This document shows positions 54,240 to 64,000 of a stretch of 64,000 nucleotides of DNA, piece after piece (position 1 is the first letter of the stretch; every line of letters starts with the position of its first letter). This DNA comes from Brachypodium distachyon. Lineage: Eukaryota > Streptophyta > Magnoliopsida > Poales > Poaceae. The DNA lies in the NCBI RefSeq assembly GCF_000005505.3, contig NC_016132.3, forward strand, positions 13,320,501 through 13,384,500, given 5' to 3'. A program made the translations under genes and the position numbers. The notes under the pieces are model-generated. The model made no database searches and was not told where the DNA came from. It saw only the letters and a program-made list of their open reading frames with translations.

Positions 54240-54680
54240 CAAACTCCTCTCCCAATCCCGATTCATCCCGCCACCGAACATCGTGCCGCCATGCGCGGCC
54301 GCCCGCTTGTGCGCACCGCCTCCGCCCGTAGATTCCCGTCGCCCGTCTGGCCACTGGTCGCCGCACGCCACTGCCCGTCGAGAGGGCCACCGATGGCTCG
54401 CGCCGACGCGGTCCTTGCTGCCTTGCGTAAGGCCACCGCCATCTCGGCCTCAGGCTCATCCCATCGCTATCCAAGCCCCGCAGGGATCCATCGGCGCGCA
54501 CGAGCCGGTGGCGGTGGTGGTCGGGGCGCGCGACGGAGCCACGGGTGCGCAGCCGCCTTCCGCACACGAGCTGGTGGAGGCGACCAAGAGCAGTGGCGGG
54601 CACTGGCGAGATCCGGATCGGGCAAGGCGCGGGTGAGATTGGTAAGAGTGGAGGAGGAGCAAAGAGACCTCTATTGTTTT
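54240..54680. other. GC-rich island, unassigned
   Basis: Similar in character to 52540-52925: overlapping frames on both strands (54237-54776 plus, 54717-54169 minus), no domain. It is preceded by CTTCATTTCTCAAA-type repeats and followed by a T-run. Confidence 0.3.
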
Positions 54681-54799
54681 TTTTTTCTTTTTTTGGCGGT
54701 ATGTGTTTTTTCTGCATTGAGGACTGTGGGAGCCAGAATTAAAAGAAGCGTGGAGACAGCGGTGACAGATTCGTAATTTCGGTGAAGTGACGTACCGCG

Positions 54800-56240
54800 A
54801 ACGTCCGGACTGTCATCACGAATTCGAATTTAATATATTGGTACGGACTATAACGGCTGCCTAGGCCGGAGCAGGTGTACCACAAAATCTTAGGATCGAA
54901 CTAGTGCCAAAGCGCCTACGCGTTGTACTCTACGGAGTAGTACTAGTGGAGTACGGGTACTTGTTTCAACGGGAATATTTATGCACTGTACGTACGTTCG
55001 TAATTTTGAATTAATTTGAATTTAGTGATTACCAAAATTAGGGAATTAGAGGGAGGGAGAAGGACACGCACGTACGTGGACGAAGTGTCAGGTCGATTTT
55101 TACATCAAGTCAAAACAAAAGAATCTACTACTAAGACTGATGTTTTTGATTGATTTAGTTTAGTTGCATATCAAACCATCCATCCAGAATTCCAGTAAGG
55201 CAGTCTTTTCTCTGGTCAATGCCAGAGCTAGCTAGATTGGCACGCCTCCGTCCGCGGCTGAAAACAACAACCAGTGCAGTATTTAGTGATCTCAAATTAA
55301 ACCTGAAACTGATCACATGCATGCAGGACTCTGCACGTGTGACGGCAAAAACATTCAGCTAATCTGCCGACTGATCAACCATGCATGGATTGATTATCAC
55401 AAAAACTAGTACTACTTCGCATTCACCGATGCATCGTCAGATGGGAACAATCGGTTCGCCCAAGGAGATCGCTGTTCAAAAGGCTGTCGCCTGAAAAGGC
55501 CTCGAGATTGCTTTAACAATGCTTAATCTCACGCGCTAACCACGAGACGAGACATAGTACTTGATGCCGATGGGCTCGTGCTTGCTGGGCCGACGCCTCC
55601 GAGGGTCCGTGTGTGAGGCAGAGTCGGCCCAGGCCTTCTCCGGTCGCCAGCTTGGGCCGAAGATCTCCCAGGAAGTGGCAGGCATGCACGCCATACTGCA
55701 GCCACAAGGCTTTCTGGCCCTCAAAAACTATGTCCATCTCAAAACTCATAAAGTGATACGAATTGCCCCAAAAAAAATGTGATACGGATGGTTTTTAATG
55801 TAACCAGGCAAAAAAATTGGATGCAGCTGACTTCCAGGGTACCTCTACATCTTTATTATTTGGCATTACATCTCCATTATTCTATAAAGCTCAGCCGCTG
55901 AATCAAACCAACAAATTGCTCTTTCTACTGCACACTCCCCTGCAAAAGGGTCTAGTAGTAGCCGTGTGTCTCTTCTATCTGCTGCTTTCCACCCCCATCT
56001 CCCATTCTATTGCACATTTGCACATACACTATTACAACAACACATGGTGATACAGATCCAAGCAAAGCATGGCCGCACGGCTACAGAACCTCGTGGACCG
56101 ACTCAGGTAGCTCATGGAGCCAATTCTGCTCAAAATTTTGGCGGATGCCGAAGTTTAAATCAAACAGTATACTGGGCCGGCCTGAAACAGCCGTCGTGTG
56201 TATAATTGCTCGTAGTTTGGCCTCCGTGTACTTCTGGGCT
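54800..56240. other. Intergenic, with one unassigned minus-strand frame
   Basis: The minus-strand stretch 55749-55513 is GC-rich and keeps two frames open. One contains LQYGVHACHFLGDLRPKL; I recognise no family. GTGATACG at 55753 and 55779 flanks another A-tailed insertion. The rest shows nothing of note; the right end is the 3' UTR of the sugar transporter. Confidence 0.35.
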
Positions 56241-56241
56241 T

Positions 56242-59200
56242 TCAGCGGAACGAGAAGGCGATCTCCTCGAGCGTTCTTCCCTTGGTCTCAGGCACGCACA
56301 AGCATACGAAAAGAAGGGTACCGGTACACACCGCGGCGTATATAGCGAAGGTTCCTGCTTAAGAAGGGGATACATTTAGAGATGTAATCTCATGAAAGTG
56401 GGAGGGAAGCAAGAGAGGGGAGGAGAGGCAGACCTCCATTGCTCCAGCTTAACATCAAGCTCGCGGTCATCGTGATGAGCCATGATGTCATCCAGTTCGC
56501 AAGGGTGGCCACGCTTCCAGCAAGGCTCTTAATATTAACAGGAAGAATCTGAAGGCACACAATGTAAATACATTGATCATCCAGATAAATTCAGAAAGAA
56601 ATTTGCACAAGATAAGCTGGTCTCTGTCATTTGCAATTAGAAATCCAAGAACCAGTAAAAGCGGTAATTGCAAATTTGCAACTAGTATTTCAGTCCATTT
56701 CAGAAAGCAAAGGTGCTGTGATGAGGTTGTGGACTTGGGGTTGCAGTTTCACTTGATAAACAGAGGCTATGGAGGATACTCACAGGTAAGAACAAACGTG
56801 ACAAGGGATAGTCATAAAAATTACAGAGAGATAATATCATACAGATGTAACAATTGGACACGCTCTGTTTAATATTAGCAGCGAGGAAGAAGAAACCATA
56901 CCTCAGACATTATTATCCACGGGATAGCTCCCAAGCCAAGAGAAAATGAGATCACAAATGCCTGTAGTAGCAAAAAAAACAAGGCATCAAACCCCGCTTC
57001 TCCCAACACCAAGAAAAAGAGACGTGTATAGAACTGCAACTTACCACAAGTCCAGCCAACGAAAGCATGCTCATTATAGAGTATAAATGAGAACCCTCTG
57101 TTACGTTGTCCTGTTTCAGAGTTAACACACAAAAAAAATCATAAGAGGATGATAAATTCATGAATTCATGAAACTATAGTAGTATGAATTCTTAAGTGCA
57201 GTTACCTTCACAAAAAATGAGACTGAAACAACGACGAGAGTAATGGTCATTCCTGTAGTAGAGATCTGGAGAAAAAACAAATCAATGAACACAAATGATA
57301 TTTTCTTCAAAAAAGCTTGGCCAATAAACAATTATGATCCAACTAACAATGAGAAGTAGTCGTCGGCCAGCTTTGTCAGTCAACCAGGTTGTTATTCCAG
57401 TCGCAATCACCTAACAATGATTGGACTTTGTCAAGTACACGATAGTACGATACCAAGCTCACAATTCTGCAGAGTTCATACTTGCAATGTGGATGTAACA
57501 TACAAACTTTGCAAGCTATACCTGAACTGCTCCCAAACCACATGTTGCTAGATTACTATTTTGGATACCTGTTTACGAAGAGAACTTTGTAAGATATTAA
57601 ACTAGAATTATAACGTACTGCAATTGCTGAGGTATTAAATTTCAGTATCGCAATAGGAGCTTCATGCAAACTGGGTAGCTTTGCATTCTACACGTATTAG
57701 AAATATCCTAATCAAACTGCTATAATATATGCTCCATGCTCAGTAATATTTGAATTTAGCATCTAGTTTGATCACACGTTCACAACTATCCGAAATATGC
57801 AAGGAAAACCATGACCCATAAAGCATGCCTAGCAAGCAGAGCCTCATCATGTCATGCAGAACATACCAGCAGCTTTGAAGATACTTGCCGCATAAAACAG
57901 AATGCCATTGACACCACTTAGCTGCTGAAGCACAAGGAGACCAATTCCTATCTAAAGAAGTAAAAACCTGTAAGCAAATGGAGTAATGGTGTAACATTAA
58001 TGTGTCAAAGTAAAGTATTTAATGGCAAGCCACCAACCATAAGAGGAACACTATATCTCTTCTGCTTGATATCTGCAAATCTTATGGTTGTCCTCCTTCT
58101 CGATGACGCAACTGATCTCTGCATTGCAAAGATGTAAAAATATATCACTCATATTTCCTCATGTTACTTAAATGCAACATATTAGTAGGTGAAACATAAA
58201 GCATAAAACTGCCAACAGTTGTACATATGACAATATTACAACAAAATTGAAGTCCGTTAATAATGGTTACCTTTATTTCATTTACTTCAGCTGTGATGTC
58301 TCTTTCAAATCCTCGCAGGACCTGCAGTGAAGATTCAAAATCCTCCATCTTTCCCATTTTTGCCTGACACAACAATCTGTTCTATTTAGATCCTGCTGTT
58401 AGTGTCAATAAAGATAATGCAACATATCAGATCACTTACCAGCCACCTTGGTGATTCGGGGATGAAGAACAATCCAGGTATCAGGATTGAGCATGGTAAA
58501 ATGCCTAAATAATGTGAAAGTAACAGAACAGAGTTAGGGAAATGTTTTGTAGCAATGAACCTAGCAAGTTATCCAAAATGATTTGATGAATGGCGTTTTT
58601 TCTTATCATAGTAAACCAACATAAGAACATAATAGTTCACGCTAGTTTGCCCATCTCACCGAGAACAGAAAGAATTCTCCAGGGAACAAACATGCCCAAC
58701 GTGTACGCAAGCAATATACCGATTGTAACAGATAGCTGCAAATAAATTATGAGTGGGTTTAAAACTTGCAAAGAAACGGTAAGAACAAAGCACAGACTAC
58801 AGATAAACCAATTGTTGTTGTTTATATAAAAGAAATTACCTGATTGACAGCACCAAGAGCTCCTCTCATGTTCTGTGGAGCAATTTCTGCTATATAAACT
58901 GGAACCTGGTACCATGAAACAGACATTTCAATCAGAAAGTAATATCAGGCATGAAAATATCCAAGTTTAAGCAACTGGCACGGCCCTTAAAAAATGATAT
59001 TGTTGCATAGCGGACGACCAATGCAGAAAACTTGAAAACAAGTGGTGTGCGGTATGCACGAGTTGAATGACAGCTAGCTATCTACCAGTATGCAACGTCA
59101 AAACACTGAAGTTAAATAGCATTGAAAGGTTGGACGGAGGCTCAAATGATGATAGTATGCTATCAGTATGCATGAGTTGAAAGTAACTTTTACGGTTCAT

Positions 59201-60182
59201 GTTTTGAGTGAAAGGTCAGGTGAAGGCAGTGTACGATCATCAATTCATGTTTGAGTGAATTTGTTTACAAGCACAGAAGCAGAGATGCGAACCGTATAGG
59301 ATATTACACCGACTCCAAATCCTTCCAGCAACCGACCCATAAACAAAAATGAGGAATCCTGCTCAAACAATTAATAAGTAAATTAAACAGGCACATAGTA
59401 TCGCACTGGACAAAGCAAAACACAAAGGAACAGAGCATACAGTGGCATAGGATTCTTACTTTTGCAAATGATATAGCGAGCCACCCAATGATGTTTGGAA
59501 TCGCAGCGATCATCAGAGACTACAAGACCAACACAAAAAGAGAGCATCTTCAGTAAGTAACTGCAGGGCATTTTTACACTCTCCTACTACTATGACCCAG
59601 TTTCCCCTCTCATGTCATACACGCTCGATAGTAGTAAGTAACTGCAGAATTTGTCAAGATTTAGGAGTGGCATCATCGAAACAGAATTCTCACCCCTTTC
59701 CGTCCGATGTACTCGGCGATCTGGCCACTCGCAATGGCGCCTACCATGGCCCCGACATTGGACAAGGATCCAAACAACGCAAACTGCGCGATCAAGACAC
59801 AAAGGGAAGTGTAAAGCAAAGCCTACAAATCTGCTCAGCTAAAACTGAATCGCCACAGGAAAGAAACAGTGAGCACTACCTCGGAGAGGGAGAGACCGAG
59901 GTCGGCGATGATGGCGTCCTGGGTGGGCGAGGAGTAGCCGCAGGTGAAGCCGAACTGGATGGGCCCGAGGGCGACGATGAGCGTGCAGAGCACGGCGGAG
60001 ACGGCGCCGTCGCGGAGCGCGTAGGCGGAGGAGCCGAGCCGGTCCATGAGGCTGGACGACTGGCGCGAGCCGAGCCCGGCCGCGGCGGACATCCGGTACC
60101 AGCTCCCCGTGTGCAGCAGCGGCTTCCGCAGGTCGGACGCGCCGCCGCCATCCTCGCCGCCGCTCTCGTCCCGGAAGCTCAT
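56242..60182 (-). CDS. ERD6-like (ERDL6-type) sugar transporter, 17 exons, 502 aa
   Basis: Exons: 60182-59880, 59783-59694, 59519-59460, 59358-59293, 58905-58840, 58735-58660, 58504-58440, 58363-58271, 58118-58038, 57951-57867, 57568-57522, 57410-57348, 57265-57206, 57110-57045, 56961-56902, 56548-56434 and 56354-56242. All have GT-AG introns and the frame is kept, giving 502 codons plus TGA. The protein is an MFS monosaccharide transporter: [11 protein letters not shown] after TM2, [32 protein letters not shown] before the central loop, [13 protein letters not shown] (sugar-binding TM7), DKAGRRLLL and [11 protein letters not shown] at the end. The N-terminus ([14 protein letters not shown] with a LL motif) is like Arabidopsis ERDL6, a vacuolar glucose/H+ exporter, so a tonoplast position is likely by homology. 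It faces the glycosylase gene across about 1 kb. Confidence 0.95.
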
Positions 60183-61225
60183 CGCTGCCGCCTTCGAGCG
60201 GCGAGCTACGCGGATCGGGTTGGGATTCGGTGCTTCCTTTCCTTGCGGTGCGCGACGCCGATCCCGTGTCCGTCGGTGGCTCCAGTGATTGATGGATGGA
60301 TTGCCTGATTGGGGGGAGGTCAGGGAAGAGGAAGAAAGACAAAAGACCGAGTTTTGTGGTCAGGTTAGAATTCGCTGCTTCTTCTTTCCGATTTTTTTCT
60401 CTGCATGAAGATTGGATGAGATCTGATCTGAGCTGGACGCGACACGGACAAACGTCTCCGCGTCTTATCAAGCGTCTACCGTGATCTCTCCCACCAAAAT
60501 TAAGAATCAAATTATTATCTTTACTCATCTTCAACTTTGTTTAGATAATTGAAATTGCACGCGCACATGCAAGCCTTTTATACATGCACTATGTACAAAA
60601 ATAAAAGTAGATTTCATTTTTATTTTTTTACCACCACAACCACGGTTGCCATACTTAGAGAGATTTTTGCTCGTTTTTATCCTCCATGTTACATTTTATA
60701 TCTTTGTCACGTTTGACATATGTTTACACCTGTCTTGATGACATCTTTACATGTAACTTCGCGATGGTCTGTCCCGTCAAACTATGCTAAATCTACAAGG
60801 ACAACTTAGAACGCGATGACTCTTTTCAGAGAATCCGACTCATATGATATAAGCCAGGACCGGAACATACACAACCTTGAATCAGTCACGTCTGCCGAAT
60901 CAAAGTGTTGTTGTCTTCAAATTCGAAAACCAGCATACCTTCTCTCATTTTCAATTTCTTTTGTTTGGAAGGAATCTCATCTTCAAATTCGGTTGCCAAA
61001 AAGAAAGAGGGAGGAAATTCCACGCATGGAGTAGACGTGCGGGCGCTAGAGTACAGACAATCAAACGCATCTGCAGGTTGATCGTCAGATGAGAGATCCA
61101 CGGCCGGCAAACGTCAGCTCAGGGACTCAAGAAGTGCAGCTACGAAATTACCACAAACACCCCCCAGATCCCGAATCAATCGCCCGAAACAACAAGTCAA
61201 AGAAAGAACCCACCTTTCTTCCTCC
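60183..61225. promoter_or_regulatory. Shared divergent upstream region
   Basis: 1,043 bp between the start codons of the sugar transporter (minus) and the glycosylase gene (plus) must contain both promoters and leaders. The halves beside each gene are GC-rich, the middle (60490-60780) AT-rich. No convincing TATA box was found for either gene. Frames in this stretch are short and unsupported. Confidence 0.4.
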
Positions 61226-62203
61226 ATGCCCATGGGCGAGCAATCCCTCTCCCAGCCTCACCCCAATCCCCATCCCCTCTCCCCATCGCCGCCTCCCGCC
61301 TCCGCCACCGCCGCATCGAGCTCCCGCGCGGCTGCCTCCCGCGCGAAGAAGCCCCACTCGTCAAACTCTTCCGGCCCCGGCGCGTCCAAGAAGCCCCGCC
61401 TGGCGGCGGCGCAGTGCGCCCGCGGGCGGCCCCTGTCCGCCGACGGCGAGGTGGCCGCGGCCATCCGGCACCTGCGCGCGGCCGACACGGCCTTGGCCCC
61501 CGTGATCGACGCGCACGACCCGCCGGTCTTCCACTGCCCGCACCGCCCCTTCCACTCCCTCGTCCGATCCATCCTCTACCAGCAGCTCGCCTTCAAGGCC
61601 GCCGCCTCCGTCTACTCCCGCTTCCTCGCGCTCCTCGGCGGCGAGCCCCAAGTGCTCCCCGACGCCGTCCTCTCGCTCTCCGAGGACCAGCTCCGCCAGA
61701 TCGGGGTATCCCCGCGCAAGGCCTCCTACCTCCACGACCTCGCCCGCAAGTACGCCTCGGGCATCCTCTCCGACACCTCCGTCGTCGCCATGGACGACCG
61801 CTCCCTCGCCTCCATGCTCACCATGGTCAAGGGCATCGGCGCCTGGAGCGTCCACATGTTCATGATCTTCTCCCTCGCGCGCCCGGACGTGCTCCCCTCC
61901 GCCGACCTCGGCGTGCGCAAGGGCGTGCAGCTGCTCTATGGCCTGGACGACGTGCCCCGCCCCTCGCAGATGGAGAAGCTCTGCGAACGGTGGCGCCCCT
62001 ACCGCTCCGTCGGGGCCTGGTACATGTGGCGGCTCATCGAGTCCAAGGCGGCACAGATTGCGCCGGCTAACCCTGTCGTGCCGCCCGCGCTGCCTGTGCC
62101 TGGTGACGAGTTCATGCTCGAGGAACAACAGCAGCAGCATCAACAGCAACCAACTGCCATCCAGATGATCGATCAGGTTCAGATGCTTCCAGGATTGGGG
62201 TGA
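61226..62203 (+). CDS. DNA-3-methyladenine glycosylase-like protein (HhH-GPD family, 325 aa)
   Basis: A single exon encodes a basic, low-complexity N-terminus (residues 1-70, Ser/Pro/Ala/Lys-rich) followed by the HhH-GPD fold. Residues 104-134 include HRPFHSLVRSILYQQLAFKA, and 152-178 include LRQIGVSPRKASYLHDLARK. The helix-hairpin-helix core MVKGIGAWSVHMFMIF lies at 200-215, with the catalytic Asp227 in PSADLGVRKG, the position of Asp238 in E. coli AlkA. RWRPYRSVGAWYMWRLIE (255-272) is the usual last helix pair. The family removes alkylated purines in base-excision repair, in nucleus or organelle. The start may be the ATG at 61226 or the better-placed one at 61232. The C-terminus is Gln-rich. 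Confidence 0.93.
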   Translation: MPMGEQSLSQPHPNPHPLSPSPPPASATAASSSRAAASRAKKPHSSNSSGPGASKKPRLAAAQCARGRPLSADGEVAAAIRHLRAADTALAPVIDAHDPPVFHCPHRPFHSLVRSILYQQLAFKAAASVYSRFLALLGGEPQVLPDAVLSLSEDQLRQIGVSPRKASYLHDLARKYASGILSDTSVVAMDDRSLASMLTMVKGIGAWSVHMFMIFSLARPDVLPSADLGVRKGVQLLYGLDDVPRPSQMEKLCERWRPYRSVGAWYMWRLIESKAAQIAPANPVVPPALPVPGDEFMLEEQQQQHQQQPTAIQMIDQVQMLPGLG

Positions 62204-62379
62204 ATTCGGTATCATTCGTTCCTGCTCATTACTTCCTGGTGTTAGATGGATGGTTACTGTCTGAATCTGTTGCCTGCTTCGTGTATCATTGTTCTGTATT
62301 GGCCGAGAAGTGTAGTGCTCAAAGTGAGTATCTGGAGGCAACTTTTTATTCAATTAGTTGGCTTTATGTTGTCGGTTCA

Positions 62380-62815
62380 TCTGTGCTAAGAGTATGGATA
62401 TCGGGATTTGTTTTTCTTTTAGATTATGTACAAACCATTCCTAGTATTTAAGGGTCTCCTCTTTGGAGTTGTGAATGTTTGCAGTTTATCTGTATTAAGT
62501 TCATTCCGAAGCATGACAAAATCATCTGAGCTATGAGTATGGACATCAGGGTTTGTTGTTCTTTTAGATCATGTAAAAACCATTCCTAGTATTTAAGAAT
62601 CTCCTCTCCTCTTTGCAGTTGTGACATGCTTGTAGTTTATCTGTGATATGTTCATTTAAAGCATGAAAAAACATCATATGTGCTAAGAGTATGGAGATCT
62701 GAATTTGTTGTTCTTTAGATCATGTAAAAACCATTCCTAGTATTTAAGAATCTCCTCTTTGGAGTTTTGACATGCTTGTAGTTTATCTGTAATAAGTTCA
62801 TTTAAAGCATGGCAC
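62380..62815 (+). repeat. Three-copy tandem repeat of about 145 bp
   Basis: Units start at about 62380, 62525 and 62678. Each holds AAGAGTATGGA-like sequence, ACCATTCCTAGTATTTAAG, GTAGTTTATCTG (or a variant) and GTTCATT...AAGCATG. The array lies 180 bp after the glycosylase stop codon, probably in or just after its 3' UTR. Confidence 0.9.
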
Positions 62816-63620
62816 ACGTAAGAGGCCCTCTTCTAGGGCATTTAGTTGCATCTCCATGTTGGTTATTAGTAACATAAATGTTGTCAAGAGAAACAGAACA
62901 TAGGCAAGTCTGTGGAGTTGAGCTTATTGACAGAAATGTATGTGGAGTCATCAATGCAGAACATCAGTCTGTATTCAAGTTTGTAAAATACAGATTTCTG
63001 AATACAGAGTGCCATGATTCCCTGCTGTTTCCAGAATCTGGTTCTGCGATTGGAGTTGGTTGTTAGATAAATTCTTGTTTAGATATCCAGGACCTGAGAA
63101 AAATAATACCCTTCCAAGGACAATGCTTGAGGTAACCATATTCTGATTGCAACCTCAGATCAGCAGCCATTCACAGGATAATGTGTGTTCCAGAAGAAGA
63201 AGAATTATGAGAACTGAAATATTTCTTTTGGGGATTGTGATGTTTTTTTGTAGCTTTCAAGCGCAGTTTTGGATATTACGAAAGTACTCCATGCCATATT
63301 GCCATATAATGTAGGAACAGGGGAAAAAAGGATAGCAGTTTTGACTACTGTTTTTTGAAGGATATTAGTTTTGACTACTTCGTTTTATAAAGTGTAGCAA
63401 TATTGGTGCTGTTTTATCTCCCTGTCTTGAATCCAGATGCTGCGGTTATTGTGAGGGTAAACCCCAACAAAAGTTTTCTCATCAAGGTAAACATATATTT
63501 GATGGGCAAGACTAAATTGCTTTAGATATATATACCATCAAAGTCAAAAAAAATAAAAAATAGAGATGACATCAAAGTCATTTCAGTGTGCAATTAATCC
63601 TGCGATGCAAGAGAAGTATA
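62816..63620. other. Intergenic, no gene recognised
   Basis: AT-rich, no protein-like frame. A 20-bp duplication (GGATAGCAGTTTTGACTACT at 63330, with two changes at 63360) spans GTTTTTTGAA, another A-tailed micro-insertion on the minus strand. Confidence 0.45.
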
Positions 63621-63629
63621 TTTATATCC

Positions 63630-64000
63630 TTCAATTTCTATACACTAAACCCCGGTTAAACTCATCGGTTCCTTCTACGTTGCCAGCTTGGCACTGCGTG
63701 ATGTTGTAAACTTGTTGCAAGGTGTTCAGAAAATGGCTCGCAGTTGCTGTAAAAATTGCAAAACTCGGTCGTCTCTGCAGAAATGCTTGGCTTGATCTAC
63801 CGTGCAGGTTAATTGTGCAGCCTGCACCGCCATTGCTGCTGCTTCGGCTTCGGCTCCGGCTGTGCTCCCCCGGCTGTGCCGGCAAGAGAATAGACACGAA
63901 GATGCCCGCAGGATATGCCCCAAAAGATATGTACCTGTGAGAGTGACTGCAAGGGCGTACCTGAATATACCCGGACATATACCAAATCCACCATGCTTTC
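63630..64000 (-). other. Possible 3' part of a gene entering from beyond the window
   Basis: All three minus frames stay open for 60 codons or more near the edge. A donor-like TTCAG/GTACGC (near 63960) and acceptor-like CACAG (near 63935) are visible. Reading through to 63733 gives QAAQLTCTVDQAKHFCRDD, which is protein-like. I recognise no family and the edge of the window prevents a decision. Confidence 0.25.

Noticed and set aside
54169..54776. Frames of 180 codons on both strands
   Set aside because: Same reason: GC-driven open frames with no recognised domain and no reliable start.
61361..62353. 330-codon open frame on the minus strand
   Set aside because: Antisense shadow of the glycosylase gene; low-complexity Glu/Gly/Val/His-rich product without a domain.
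1..64000. tRNA, rRNA or snoRNA genes
   Set aside because: I looked for tRNA arm consensus and rRNA-like blocks by eye and saw none; a covariance-model scan would be needed to exclude divergent ones.

Overview
The window looks like a euchromatic segment of a grass nuclear genome, most likely a pooid grass (Brachypodium or a relative). This is an inference from split genes with GT-AG introns, many Stowaway-type MITEs, a Tat-type Gypsy retrotransposon, and GC-rich coding exons in AT-richer surroundings. No bacterial, organellar or viral gene was seen. All exon structures were read by eye from splice signals and frame continuity, without transcripts or alignments.

Left third (1-20 kb): relics of LINE and Copia retroelements, a zf-GRF gene scrap and several MITEs surround a small unrecognised three-exon gene (6337-5448, minus strand). 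A second unrecognised, probably frame-broken gene lies at about 15.3-13.5 kb, minus strand. The first recognisable family is a single-exon DUF1645 gene (19927-19082, minus strand). A near-perfect foldback transposon begins 48 bp past its stop codon.

Middle (20-48 kb): a solo LTR with a clean 5-bp target duplication (21232-22023) belongs to the same family as the complete element further on. A four-exon cinnamoyl-CoA-reductase-like gene (25116-30567, plus strand) has an unusual Tyr-to-Phe change at the expected catalytic site. Behind it is a 5'-truncated polygalacturonase pseudogene (32110-30941, minus strand). A roughly 13.6-kb Tat-type Gypsy element (33490 to about 47075) follows. Its gag-pol is decayed on the minus strand, and a second, intron-containing gene on the plus strand has its own TATA box.

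Right part (48-64 kb): a HAN-type B-class GATA factor (49399-48622, minus strand) is followed by about 6 kb of gene-free, repeat-rich DNA with a dense GTAC cluster. Next come a 17-exon ERD6-like sugar transporter (60182-56242, minus strand) and, divergently, a single-exon DNA-3-methyladenine-glycosylase-like gene (61226-62203, plus strand).

The genes do not form a pathway; they are independent plant genes (cell-wall or phenolic metabolism, transport, DNA repair, development). The most unusual genome-scale pattern is a recurring short insertion. It is 10-31 bp long, ends in a poly(A) or poly(T) run, and is flanked by 8-20 bp direct repeats. It occurs at more than ten places.
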